NCBI RefSeq assembly: GCF_964204645.1
Contig: NC_134029.1
Span: 15,120,850-15,184,849, forward strand
Direction of reading: 5' to 3'
Length of the DNA: 64,000 nucleotides
DNA from: Tubulanus polymorphus
Lineage: Eukaryota; Nemertea; Palaeonemertea; Tubulaniformes; Tubulanidae
Part shown: piece by piece, positions 30,635-41,750 of the stretch
How the letters are laid out: the number at the start of each line of letters is the position of its first letter
Position numbering within the stretch: the stretch's first letter is position 1
The notes under the pieces: generated by a model
What the model was told of the DNA's origin: nothing
The model's database searches: none
Seen by the model: the letters and a program-made list of their open reading frames with translations, nothing else
Translations under genes and position numbers: made by a program

Positions 30635-31938
30635 CGTCTAAATTCGTGTTAAATAGCACTTGGGAGTTCCTTAAAAAACTGAAACAATTCGTTTTTAAAC
30701 CTTCTGATATTCTAATAAGTTTTGATGTAGAGTCACTTTTCACTAATGTTCCATTGAAAGAAACCATTGATATAGTTTCCGATTATATATATGCTTCCGA
30801 CTCTAAACCTACATATGATCAGGCTACATTCAAAGAATTACTTAAAATCGCAACTTCGGGTTTGTTTATGTACAATGATCGTATTTTCAAGCAAGTTGAT
30901 GGGGTCACCATGGGCAGCCCCTTAGGCCCAACCTTAGCGAACTTTTGTCTTGCCCATTTTGAAAACTTGCTCCTCTCCAAAACTAATTACAAACCGACAT
31001 TATACCTGAGATACGTGAACGATATTTTCGGCATATTTCGAAATGTATCCAGTTATAGACTATTTTTTGAAGAATTGAATCGCCTCCATTCTAACCTTAA
31101 ATTCACTTTTGAACTAGGTCCTAATCTATTACCTTTTCTCGATACCGAAATACAAATTCCGTTAGAAACCGGTAGTGACTTTATATCTCGAGTGTACAGG
31201 AAAGCTTCCAACACAGGCCTACTTTTGAACTTCAACGCCATGTGTCCGTATAAATGGAAAATAGGACTCATCAATACCATGCTTTTTCGTGCCTACAATA
31301 TTTGCAGTGATTGGACCATCTTGTCAGAAGAAATCAATTTCTTGAAAAATCTGTTTAAATCTAATGCGTTTCCTATTCATGTCATCGATCAATGTATTAA
31401 TAGATTTTTGAAATCAAAACAGAACTCAGAACCTCAACCGAAACCTGTTGAAGATGGAATTGATCTATTCATTTCATTACCGTATATTGGTAACCCGTCA
31501 GTCCTATTTGCCCGAAAATTAAAATATCTATTTAAAAGGAATTTTGAAATCAACTTGAAATGTGCATTCACTACGACCAAAATTAAGAATTTTTTCTCTT
31601 TGAAATGTGCTACCCCTAAATCGCTGAAGGCTAAAGTCATATATAAATTTAATTGTTTATGTGATATAAACACTTCCTATATTGGGAAAACTAAACGACA
31701 TTTGGCCATCAGGATTAAGGAACACAGATCAAAGACTTCTGCGATTGGACAACATCTCGCAATTTGTCACACTTGTGATCAGGAATTCAGTAACAACAAA
31801 TTCAAAATTCTAGACAAAGGTTCATCTGATCTCGACTGTAAAATTAGGGAGGCCCTGTTTATTAAAGCGCAACGACCCTCTTTAAATCAACAATTATTTC
31901 AAAACGGCTCATCCTTTATCCTAAATGTATTCAAATAA
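30635..31938 (+). pseudogene. PLE reverse transcriptase with GIY-YIG endonuclease, 5'-truncated
   Basis: RT blocks: ISFDVESLFTNVP, then VDGVTMGSPLGP, then LRYVNDIF, where the expected YVDD has Asn for the first catalytic Asp. A C-terminal GIY-YIG endonuclease follows (VIYKFNCLC...SYIGKTKRHLAIRIKEH). The frame is open for 430 codons from 30,646, with coding sense from about 30,635. It lacks the N-terminal RT part. The family performs target-primed reverse transcription at GIY-YIG nicks; the D-to-N change should abolish polymerisation. Confidence 0.85.
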
Positions 31939-32037
31939 TTAGTTTGTAATTAAATACTTGGTCTGTAATTAGCTTAGAATTTAGCACTTGTAATTTTGTA
32001 ACTTATGTTGTATATAAACCTGTAGTTTAATCATTTG

Positions 32038-32100
32038 ATTCACTTGTATTTCACCTGATGAGGGGATATGATCCCGAAAACGTTCGTGTTAATAAACTGT
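32038..32100 (+). ncRNA. hammerhead-ribozyme-like core, PLE-1 3' end
   Basis: TTCACCTGATGAGG, stem GGGAT/ATCCC, GAAA, then AACG-TTCG-TGTT as a possible stem III. PLE terminal repeats are known to carry hammerhead motifs. A mirror copy is at about 30,000-30,055. Stem I pairing looks weak by eye. Confidence 0.5.
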
Positions 32101-32179
32101 AGTTACTCATTAGAAAATGAGGTTTTTAATGTTATCGCCTCTATGGTTATTCGGATATTTGAACTCTCTTCCTAAGATC

Positions 32180-32191
32180 CATTAGCAATAG
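32180..32191. repeat. PLE-1 target-site duplication, right
   Basis: CATTAGCAATAG, as at 29,924. Confidence 0.85.
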
Positions 32192-32576
32192 GTCTATTTG
32201 TAATCATATGATTATACCAATTTGTTTGAAAGTTTGAAAATTCACCATTACAATAACCACAATAATTTCTATTTTCACTATAATTTAATATTATTTCATT
32301 ATTAGGTGTAGAAGGTATAACATTGTTAGATGTAGAAGGTGGAAAATTATTATCAATTTCATTACTTAAATAATCAATAACACCACTTTTATTATTTTCG
32401 GTTTCAATTAGATTATTATCTGTTATATTATCGATTTCTATTAGTTTAGTTTTATAATATTTAAAAATAGGATCAAATATCAAAGCTATATAACAAGGTA
32501 TTAAATAATACAGACCATCATTATTTTCATGTTTATCATTGTATGGAATATGTTTATATACTTTACCTTCATCCAT
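32192..32576 (-). pseudogene. C zinc-finger gene, 5' part
   Basis: ATG at 32,576 preceded by TTTTTATAATAAATG. The protein starts MDEGKVYKHIPYND and contains a finger, YCGYCNGEFSNFQTNWYNH. PLE-1 interrupts it after PIAN. In C this gene lies on the same strand as MCP, unlike in A and B. Confidence 0.6.
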
Positions 32577-32639
32577 TTATTATAAAAATTTTTTTTAAAG
32601 ATTATTTTATTAATTCATTTTATTAATACATTTTATTAA

Positions 32640-33564
32640 TAGATAACACTATCTAATTGAGAATTTATAATATTTAATCGCACGTCAGATATGATAAAAA
32701 TATGCATTTCATAATTTAAAACTCCTTTTTCTTTTTCATGAATAAATGTATGCCATCTTTTGTATTTTGTATTTTGTTTCCAGAACCATGTAATAAGTTA
32801 TCTTCAGTTGTTCTAAAATCTAACCATAATGCATATTTATTGCCAGTATAATCATCAATTTGATTAATATTATAATCTTCAGATTTATTTTTCAGTTTAT
32901 TTTTTTTCAATCATAAAATGTTTTTTAATTTCTACCCATTGATCTATCATTCTCATTCCTTGGCAAAATATTTTATTTGCAATACCTTCAATTGTTATTT
33001 CTACTTTTGAAATTTCAGGTTATTATAATAATTATCATCTTTTATTGCGCCAATAGAATATGTAGCAATGGTAAAAAGTATTAATATACCTTTAATAGAT
33101 CTTCTTTGGAAGTTAATATTCTCATTAATTATTTCATCATTTGCATTAATAGTTACAGTTTTAAATTTATCAATATAATCATATAATAATGAGAATCCTC
33201 GATTGTATTTTGTTTGAATTGTGTTAGAATGTTTGAATGTCTTTATAATGCGTGAATAAATTATAATCATCTAAAGAAAAAACTGTTTCTGGTCCAATCT
33301 TTATAATTAATTTTTTAATTAAATATCTTCCAACATTATCCACGACATAATTATTATTATTACCAGTTACTTTTATATCAGCTGATAAATGAATACTATT
33401 TGGAACATAAAAAGTATTTTGTGTTAATCGAAGAATTCTAACATATAAAGTTTCATCAGGATTAATATTAGACGGATTATGAGTAATTATATGCTGAGAT
33501 CTCTTTGCGTTGATGCATTAGATATTTTAGAATTCTTAGAAGGATTTATATATCTCCCACTCAT
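32640..33564 (-). pseudogene. C major capsid protein, deleted and frameshifted
   Basis: Conserved blocks ETLYVRI-like, LIIKIGPETVFSLDDY, then a deletion near 33,236 joining to SNTIQTKYNRGFSLLYDYIDKF, and the C-terminal NKYALWLDFRTTEDNLLHG. The start at 33,564 follows TAATTTTTTTT and AAACAAATG (TAAATG changed to CAAATG). Not functional. Confidence 0.75.
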
Positions 33565-33589
33565 TTGTTTAAGAAAAAAAATTACTTAT

Positions 33590-34116
33590 TTATTTTTTAT
33601 CACGTTTACTAATCCAAAAATAATTGCACTTACAACTGTAATTAAAAACAAAATTATATGTTCAGCAGCAAAACTAATAATATTTCCAGCAGATTTTTAA
33701 ACAAAACTAACCGTTGATGCAATAATGCTGCAGCAGATTTTTTTAGATAATTCCCATAAATATTTTGCTAATTTTTTGACACCATCTTTAACTTTATCTT
33801 GTAGAGAATTATTATCATTTGGTAGTTTATCCGGTTTATTTGGAGTAGGCGTAGATTTTAAAGAATTCGATATAGCTAGACCTATTGTTGTAAATATCAT
33901 AGTTACAGCTGTTAGAATTGAATGAATTGTGATATCTTCTAATTTAAATAATAATTTTATTCCATCTTTTAATGATATTTCAGAATTTAATTTTATCAAC
34001 ACATCTTTAAAAATAACTTTTAATCTAATAATATTATAATCATATAATTTTAATAATAATTTAATTTCTTCTGTCTGTAATTCTATGTTATATTTTAAAT
34101 CATCAACAGTACAAAT
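33590..34116 (-). CDS. C coiled-coil/membrane protein, 3' part, frame joined
   Basis: From about 34,110 the minus strand reads without a break from the coiled coil (EEIKLLLKLYDYN) through ISLKDGIKLLFKLE into the proline linker and KLAKYLWELSKK. In A and B a frameshift lies exactly in between. The downstream hydrophobic helices are frameshifted near 33,740. The 5' part is missing at the PLE-2 junction. Confidence 0.6.
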
Positions 34117-35438
34117 CTCATTTTCTAATGAGTGAATATATATTTATTATAGCGAACGTTTTCGGGAGTTACATTATCCCCTCTTCAGGCATAGCGCAAG
34201 TGATTAAATTTACATCATACTGGTATCTATATAGAATAAGACGAAGCTAATTATAAACAATTTATAATTACTGAGTGACAAGATAATTATAATACAAAGA
34301 TAATTAATTACACACAAGCTAAATTACTGAGTGAAGATATTTGACTAGTAGTTAATTATCTAAAAACATTGAGAATGAATCCTGACCCGTGTTCGAATGG
34401 TTGTTGATTAAGGGAGGGCTGTTGAGTTTTGATAAAAAGTGCTTCTCTCATTTCGCAATCTAAACCAGAGGAACCTTTATCTAAAATTTTGATATTCTTT
34501 TCGCTGAACGAGACCTGACAGTCACGGCAATTTGACAGATGTTGGCCAATTGCTGAAGGTTGTGCTCCTTAACTCTTGTTACTAGGTGTATTTTTGTTTT
34601 ACCTATATAGGCAGTGTTTATATCACATAAACAAGTGTACTTGTAGACAACCATAGCTTTCAAGGATTTAGGAGTCGGACACTTAAGTGAAAAGAAATTC
34701 TTAATCTTAGTGGTTACGAACGAGCATTGAAGGTCTATTTCGAAATTCGACTTAAACAGTTTCTTTAATTTTTGAGCATATAGAATAGACGGGAAACCCA
34801 CATACGGTATGGAAATGAAAAGAGAAACTTTATTCTCATCGAAGGTTTTGGGCTGGGTAACAAATTTAGAGTCGAGAAACTTTTTAACACAGTGATCAAA
34901 AACATGGCTAGGATAACCATTAAGTTTGAATAATTTCTTTAGAAAATCAAATTCTTCCGAAAGAATGTTCCAATTGCTGCACATATTGTATGCACGAAAA
35001 AGCATCGTGTTGATAAGACCAGTGTTATCCATTTGTAAGGACAAATTGCATTAAATTTCAAAAGTTATCCAGTATTAGAAGCTTTTCAATAGATGCGTGA
35101 GATGAAATTAGTACTACCAGTGTCAGTCGATGCTTGAATGGGAGTATCTAAAAGGGTAAAATGTTCGGGCCAAGTTCAAAAGTGAATTTCAGAGTGGGAT
35201 GCATAGTATTTAATGCATCAAAAAATGAATAGTAGTTAGAGTTGATTCGAAAAATACAGAAAATGTCATCAACATATCTCAGGTACAATGTGGCTTTGAA
35301 TTTGCAATCAGTCAATAGTAAATTCTCAATATGTGCCAGACAGAAGTTAGCTTAAGTAGGGCCTGATGGGCTGCCCATGGTTACACCATCAACTTGTTTA
35401 AAAAGACGTTTGTTATACATAAACATTCCAGATGAAAC
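34117..35438 (-). mobile_element. Penelope-like element PLE-2, decayed
   Basis: Minus-strand PLE with RT block VDGVTMGSP near 35,390, an intact-looking YVDD near 35,275, and GIY-YIG region (34,700-34,560). At least five frame breaks. The 3' end near 34,120-34,200 has a mutated hammerhead core (CTGAAGA...GAAA). It lies exactly where C jumps from the coiled-coil gene to mid-PolB, about 9 kb apart in A. Confidence 0.75.
34481..35044 (-). pseudogene. PLE-2 RT C-terminus and GIY-YIG domain
   Basis: Open 187-codon frame: LINTMLFRAYNMCSNW..., then VVYKYTCLCDINTAYIGKTKIH of the GIY-YIG endonuclease. About 60-70% similar by eye to the PLE-1 protein. A frameshift after KEHN ends homology. Confidence 0.75.
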
Positions 35439-37050
35439 CGAAAGCTGCAGCTGATTGATGAATCTTTTTAATTGTATTTGTTTTTGGTGGTTCTTCTAAG
35501 AAATCATTTTCAGAATTTAATTTCTTTCTTTTATAATATATTTCTTGTCTATCTTGATCAGTTAATTCTTTATTTAATGATTCAAAATCTCCATATATTA
35601 CAAATGGTACTTTATTCTTGTAATCATATTTTTTTGAATTCTAATATCTTATCTTTTTCATTTGGTAAAATCATTTTACAATAATCATGATTATCACATA
35701 TGATTTAATAATGCACTTCCATTACTGAATTTAGTTATACATTTTCTACATAGATATATTTTATGGTGATCATTTTCTGATTTAAAAAATAAATCAATAC
35801 GTTTTATCCACATATAATGATTCTCGTAATATAATATATCTATAACACCATTTGAATCATAATCTTTTGATAAATACAAAGGTTCTAGTGTAAAATGTTT
35901 TATATTGTTACCTTTTGTATTTGGTAATTTGATTAAATCAAATACATTTATTTTTAGATTACTATCTCTTTCTATTTTTGGTATATTTTTAATTCTAACA
36001 GGATAATTATCTATCTTATAATTATTTTCAAATGGTTTATAATGTGTTAATCTAAAGTATGATGATTATAATCTGCAACTGGGTGTAAACAACTAATTAT
36101 TGTCCATAGAAAACATTTATCATCAAAATTCTGTACATTTATAACAGCATTAGTTTTAAATGGTAATTTGATATAACTTGATCCATCTATATTATCATAT
36201 TTATAATATGATAATTTATTTACATCAATTGGTTTCGATTTAGTTAATAATTTATATTTTGTATTGTATACATGTAAAGTCAGAAATATTATTTCATCAA
36301 ATATTAAACCTGATCCTTCAAAATATTTCTCTTCTATTTTACTTTTTATTTCATTATAACATTTATCTAATCTATCATCTATATGTTGTTTTGAAATAAT
36401 ATGTTGTGAATGAGAATTTATATTATATATTGGTTTATCTTCAGATTTCAAAGATTTAACTTTAGAAGATATACTAATTTTAGGGTATTCTACGTCTGTA
36501 ATTATTTTCATAATATTTTTCATATTTTCTAAATGTTTTTTATTTTCTTCTAATGTTTTACCTTTATGAAATTTAAACACGATAGCAGCTGGTCCAATAT
36601 CACTTTTAAATGCTTCGGTTATTTCAATATCTTTTTTATTATCAATGAATTCATATATAATCTAACATTTTTCATGTATGGTCTTTTATTGTTTAATTTA
36701 TTTTTTATTCTTTTAATCATGCTTTCTTTCTTATCATTGTTTTCATCGAAATAATCTTCACCTAAAATATCATTATTAATATTTCTAATATGATTTTTAG
36801 ATTTTAAATGTTGTTCGTAATATCTTTTGTTACTGAATGATTGATTACATGTATCACATATATATATTTCTTTTCCATTCTTTAATTCATCTAATTTAGT
36901 TTCTAATATATCATCTTTTTATTCTAATTTCAATTTATTCTCTAAGTGAGATTTAGTTTTATTATGTCTTGCTTTTGGAGATTTATCTATATTGATTTTA
37001 CATGTTGGACAGTATTGCTTCCATTTTAATATCAAATTTTTCATTGAAAT
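35439..37050 (-). pseudogene. polB: C PolB, N-terminal half, broken
   Basis: N-terminal finger (YCPTCKINIDKSPKARHNK near 37,000), then frames with stops, the YFEGSGLIFDEIIFLTLHVYN region (36,330), SSYIKLPFKTNAVINVQ (36,170) and Exo I IYGDFES (35,590). It stops at the PLE-2 border after AAAFG-like residues. The polymerase palm and intein are absent. Clearly divergent from A and B in sequence. Confidence 0.75.
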
Positions 37051-37103
37051 TGATTTTAGAAGTTATTCATTTATATGTTATTCATTAATATAAAATGATT
37101 AGA

Positions 37104-37249
37104 AGTAATAGGGAATATGGGGGTTCAGGTTGAAGGGGAGAGTGAGTAAAAAATAAAAAAATAAATTCGAGCGTGCGGGAATTTATCTTTTATTTTTTAC
37201 GAGCTCGATCCTTCGACCTTTGGCCTGAACCCCCATATTCCCTATTACT
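37104..37249. repeat. 146-bp TIR-TIR hairpin, Polinton-like ends
   Basis: Perfect 26-bp inverted arms (37,104-37,129, AGTAATAGGGAATATGGG...; 37,224-37,249, ending CCCTATTACT) start AG and end CT and resemble the TIRs of A and B. The 94-bp centre is AT-rich with AAAAAATAAA/TTATTTTTT. No TSD flanks it. Either an internal-deletion derivative or a hairpin end of C. Confidence 0.65.
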
Positions 37250-37718
37250 CCCTCAGAAACAGCCCATCGTCGTAGATTTTGTTCCTTTTTTGGAAAAATC
37301 AAAAACCCCCTTCATCTCCTTAACAAACAGCTCATTTTCACTTACAATAATAAACTTAGTCATAACTTAACTCACAATTCCTGCAAAACGGAACCTTTGA
37401 ACATTGGGGTATACAAAATACCTTGAAAAGTATGTAATAAAATATTTATTTTTGAAACTGGGCGTGATTTGAACAAGCGCCTCAGAGAACATAAAAATGA
37501 CGTAAACAATTTCAAACCCGAGAGTGGAGTAGCTAATCGCGTTTATGAAACTAGTCACATTTTTGATTTTGATAATGCCGCTATAATCTTTCCCTGTCCC
37601 GATAAAACCAAACGTCACATTATGGAATCTGCCCTTATTATTGAAAATATGGATAAATGAGTTAATTTGAATAACGGTTTTTCTCCTCACAATATTTTGA
37701 TCTCTAAATTTCTCGCTT
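37250..37718 (+). pseudogene. PLE-3 fragment: GIY-YIG endonuclease region
   Basis: A plus-strand GIY-YIG-like stretch GVYKIP (near 37,411), then ETGRDLNKRLREHKNDV (37,458-37,510), open to 37,660. One stop and loss of the YIG residues show decay. The element continues after Polinton B at 58,479, where a non-coding tail follows. Confidence 0.65.
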
Positions 37719-37724
37719 CACTTG
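37719..37724. repeat. Polinton B target-site duplication, left
   Basis: CACTTG, repeated at 58,473-58,478. Confidence 0.9.
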
Positions 37725-38203
37725 AGTATTTGGAATATCAGGGTTTCAGGCCAGAGGACGAGAGGACGACACACCACTCATCAACACAAGTAATTTTTTT
37801 CTAATAAATAGGAGATAGAAAGGTATTCTTAGGAACAATAAATAACAGAATAAAACCAGCGAAAAAACAATTTGAAATAAAAAAGTAAGTCGATGTTACA
37901 AAGGAAATCGAACACAAAATATTGAAATTAGAAAAGGTAAAAACTAAATATAGCGATAAAATTTCAGCAAATTTAAGCTACTGTAATGTTAGTACAACGC
38001 GAGAATTTAAAGTATTTTTACCTGATAAATGGGTTGCATTGAGTACAGAGGAATTAAAAGATTTAGAGGGATTTAAAATAATCTATCATGGAAAAAATGA
38101 AGACGGGCATCATGATTTAGAAATTGTTGATTAAAAAAATAAATTGATAATAAAATCAATCAAATATTAAGAATCCGAAATGACTTATCTGGCCAATTTG
38201 ATT
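37725..38203. repeat. Polinton B TIR, left (about 480 bp)
   Basis: Inverted match to about 57,994-58,472, including a copy of the terminal small gene and the subterminal motif. Much longer than the 87-bp TIR of A. Confidence 0.85.
37808..38134 (+). pseudogene. terminal small gene, left copy in B
   Basis: Homologous to 8,888-9,214 across its length. The start ATG is ATA and a TAA replaces a Leu codon near 37,888; open from 37,922. It lies inside the TIR. Confidence 0.85.
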
Positions 38204-38520
38204 GATCGAGGCGCTGACGAGAACAGTCGATTGCGTTGTGCTGTACAGTGAGTGCGCGTAACAACAGCTGCGCTTGGATAGATCGACGCGGCGAGGCATT
38301 GACGAGAACGGTCTACAGTGCGTTGCTATATATAGTAGTACAGTGATTGTGTACCAGCTGCGCTCGGATAGATCGATGCAGTGAGGCACTAACTGAGACG
38401 GTTTATTGCGTGTTTGTTATACACGGGGGGAAGGTGACTGCACTCGGATGGTCCCGGTTCATTTAATTGTTTCAAAATAGATATATTGTTTAATGAATTA
38501 AAATATTTTTGCTTTTTATA
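38204..38520. repeat. GC-richer tandem repeat beside the B left TIR
   Basis: About 2.3 degenerate units of roughly 95 bp (GGATAGATCGA...GAGGC...GACGAGAAC...GTACAGTGA) at 38,200-38,440, then AT-rich filler. Absent from A. Confidence 0.65.
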
Positions 38521-38536
38521 ATCACTCATCACTACA

Positions 38537-38560
38537 AGTAATTTTTTTTCCTAATAAATG
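38537..38560 (+). promoter_or_regulatory. late-promoter-like motif, B PolB
   Basis: TAA plus eight T, CC, then TAATAAATG, preceded by ACTCATCACTACAAG, an inner-TIR remnant like that of A. Confidence 0.6.
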
Positions 38561-40010
38561 GGAGAGAGAGAGTTCCAGACAGAAAACAATGATGTTAATG
38601 AAAATCAATATTATTGCACGTATTGTAAAAAATACATTGATAAATCTAATAAATCTCGGCATGAAAAAACTGCAAATCATATAAAAAATGTTATAGATTT
38701 TGAAACTCCAGAAAATTCCAATGCAAGAAAGGAACAATTAGGAAATATGAATGTGGATGAAATACAATGTGAAGTTTGTAATGAATTAATAGCAAAAAGG
38801 AATTATAAAAGACATCTCGATTCGCAAAAACACAAACAAAATTTAAGTAATAATGTTTTAGGAACAGATTATTTTGATGATAAATCTCAACAAGTGAAAA
38901 AACAGTTTCAAAAACTAAATCTATTTCAAATAAACCTTACATGGAAAATGTTAGAAAGTATATTGATACTCTAGAAATAAAAGATACAATTGAAATTTTA
39001 GAAACATGACGTAGTAAAATTGGTCCTGCAGCTATTATATTTAGATTTTTTAAAGGAGCAACAATAGAAGATTAAAGTAAATTTATTGAAATAATGGAGA
39101 AAATACTAGATTTGGTAACAGATGTTGAATATCCAAAAATTAGTATTTCTTGAAAAGTAAGTTTAATCAAATCAGAAGAAAAAATGGATTATAATATTCG
39201 AACACACTCTGACGAAATAATTTCAAAAACACAAATAAAAGAGAAATTAGAAAAAATATTTAATGTATTTAAACGTCATATTGAGGAAAGATATTTTGAG
39301 GGTTCTGGTTTAACATTGAATGAAATAATTTTTTTTAGATTTAAATGTTTATAATACAAAGAAATAAAGCATAAAAAAGTAAAACAATGTTTAAAAATGA
39401 TTCAAACTTTACAACAGAAAAGGATATTAAAGCAACAAGTTATATCAAATTACCATTTACAACAAAAGCAGTAATAAATGTTCAAAATGAAGATAATAAA
39501 TGTTTTCTATGTTCAATTATTAGTTGCTTACATCCAACAGAAGAACATGTTTATAGAATAACAGATTACCGGAAATATGAAACATTATATAAAATTGATC
39601 AATATCCAGTAACTATAAGAATGATTCCTAAATTAGAAAAAGTTAATAATTTAAAAATAAATGTATTCGAATTAATGCAATTACCAGATACAAAAGTTGA
39701 AAATATTAAAGATTATACATTAGAAGCTTTATATTTAACAGGTTATTATGATGATGAAAATGTTATAGATTTGTTATATTACAAAAAAGATGAAAATGAA
39801 CATTTTATGTGGTTAAAACAGATTATTCTTTAGAACAGAAAGTGATCATCATAATAAAATATATCTATGTAGAAAATGTTTATCTAAATTTATGACAGAA
39901 AATGCGTTACTAAAACATAAAGAATTATGTGATACTAAAGATTTTTGTAAATTAATAATGCCAACAAAAAAAGATTGTAAGTTGAAATAACTAATCATAA
40001 ATTTAAAAAT

Positions 40011-40330
40011 ATAGCTGCAAAGCAGCGATAACGGGTTTTCTGCACAGTCTTAGAATCCTGTTCAACGGTGGATTTCGACATAGCATTTTATAAGGCACAA
40101 CATCAGCCATTACTAACTAAACAGGCTATTAGGAAACAGTATCAATGATAGGTCGCCCAAATGGCTCAGCAGTTATCTCTGAACGAAAACTTGTAGCCGA
40201 AATCAACGGAACGCCTCATTTTGGAATAAGTCGGTCTAACTAGTGTAGTCACGCAAGGTAGTATCCTAGGTCGTCTTCTGTTTAATGTCCTGACAAATGA
40301 CATACACAGTAATCTAAAATATACCAGACC
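40011..40330 (+). pseudogene. LINE RT fragment
   Basis: Degenerate RT blocks resembling DFDIAFYKAQHQPLL and VTQGSILGRLLFNVLTNDI. The first 165 bp are repeated at 42,600-42,766. Confidence 0.55.
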
Positions 40331-40359
40331 GAGTAAATTTCCCAAACGAACTTAACACG

Positions 40360-40890
40360 CTGTTCGACCAAAAACTTAATGTTCCGACAAGAAAATCGTG
40401 TTCGAGTGAAAACAATTCAGTTTGGTTGAACAATACGCTTTTTTTGAACCAAAACTTTCTTCATTCTGACAAAAAAATATGTTCGAATGAAAAGCTATGT
40501 AATTGTTGAAATGAAATCTTTTTGTCCCGGCAAAAAGATTTGGTTGAGCAAAAACAATTTTTTCGACCGAATGTTTGAATGAAAACAATTCTGTTCGATT
40601 GAACGAAATACTTTTGGTTTGGAGAAAAAACTTTTTACAATATACTTGTTCGAATGAAAAACTTAATGTTCTGACAAGAAAATATTCTGTTCAAATTAAA
40701 ACGATTCTGTTTGATCGAACGATTGTTCGAACGAAAAACTTTTCGTTTGGAAAAAAAAAGTTTGTTCAACTTTGTTCTAACGATTTTTCAAATTGGTTCA
40801 ATCGAAAAGAATATTATTGGTTGGAACGAAATAAATTTTGTTCCGACGAAAGAATTTTCAAGCGAAAAAGGTCTTTTGAACGAAAAAAAG
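40360..40890. repeat. degenerate GTTCGAA/GAAAA repeat region
   Basis: Irregular repeats of TTCGAATGAAAAACTT, AATGTTCTGACAAGAAAAT and similar words over about 530 bp. Open frames here arise from composition. Confidence 0.6.
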
Positions 40891-40914
40891 ATATTTCTGG
40901 GGCTCCGCAGTAAC

Positions 40915-41239
40915 TTAAAGCCGGACGTAGGTCGGCCTTGTGACGCGATGCGATCCTCGCGTTGCATCGCAAGTTTTGGTGCAAGTCGGTTGCGATACGA
41001 TTGTGTGCAACTAGTTTCAACCAGTCGCAAGAGCGCGTAGGTCGGTTGTCACAGGCGTGTCGCGTCGCAGAAAGTAGAACACGTGTGACTCCTTGAAACT
41101 GGCGATGCTGACAGTCGCAACCCTTCGCAAGGGAGCGTAGGTCGATGAGTCGTTGTGACACAATCGTCGCTGGCGGTCGCAGTGAATGGCGTCGCAGTGA
41201 GTCACAAGCCGTCGCAAAGCCGACCTACGCCCGCCTTAA
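40915..41239. mobile_element. 325-bp MITE-like element with TTAA ends
   Basis: Inverted ends TTAAAGCCGGACGTAGGTCG (left) and CGACCTACGCCCGCCTTAA (right). Many GTCGCAA words lie inside. TTAA at both edges suggests a TTAA-targeting transposon family. Confidence 0.65.
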
Positions 41240-41750
41240 CTCATTAGGAATTAATGAAATACCAGGTTCATTTATGATGCAAAAACTCAAATGAAAAGTC
41301 TGGCTTATAAAGCTGTCTGCTCAGACGACATTTTCAAAAAAAATCTTCATTTTTGCCAATGAAATAGATAATTGTGATTGATCGTTGCAAGTCAGAACCA
41401 GTTAATCACTAATTAACATGCATTTTAATAAATCTGGTTCCTCCTATACAGTGAACTTAGCTTTAACCTAGTAGAGGCTACTAGCCTATGTAGGCCTATG
41501 TATATGCGTAGGCCTAACATCCGGACTGATTTGTCGTAGGCCTATTGAATAACAACCCTCCTAAATATCGTAAATTTTGTTTTGAAGTTCAATCCAATGA
41601 GTCCGTTAATAACCGCAACATTTATACTGTCTTTGTTTGAGACAGTAAATGTCAGTACCGGTAGGCCTAAAGCCTTAAGGTCGCGTAAAACTCGACACAG
41701 CGAACGATCTCCTTTCCCCCACAGCGAACGCTTACTCCGAATGTCAAGTG
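41240..41750. other. non-coding stretch with TAGGCCTA words
   Basis: Short TAGGCCTAT repeats at 41,480-41,545. The minus-strand open frame at 41,542-42,048 has no recognisable motif. Confidence 0.45.

Larger units (their letters stand above)
29936..32179 (+). mobile_element. Penelope-like element PLE-1, fold-back structure
   Basis: An inverted 5'-truncated copy of about 692 bp (29,937-30,628) lies head to head with a longer plus-strand copy, whose 3' part (31,462-32,153) is its mirror. Both ends carry CTGATGA...GAAA hammerhead-like cores. Bounded by a 12-bp TSD. Partial inverted copies are typical of PLEs. Confidence 0.85.
27640..37249. mobile_element. Polinton C: divergent, rearranged and interrupted
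   Basis: It contains Polinton pieces in mixed orientation. Plus strand, 27,640-29,190: subterminal motif, worn CTAG array, 202-residue gene, small membrane protein gene, ATPase scrap. Minus strand, 29,487-37,050: zinc-finger gene, MCP, coiled-coil/membrane gene, PolB N-terminal half. Integrase and most of the ATPase are missing. A TIR-like end (26 bp) is at 37,224-37,249, and no left TIR or TSD was found. Two PLEs and a PLE end interrupt it. Protein divergence from A and B suggests an older or different lineage. Confidence 0.7.

Noticed and set aside
40711-41161. overlapping frames of 80-115 codons on both strands
   Set aside because: Produced by repeat composition and the MITE; no protein-like pattern.
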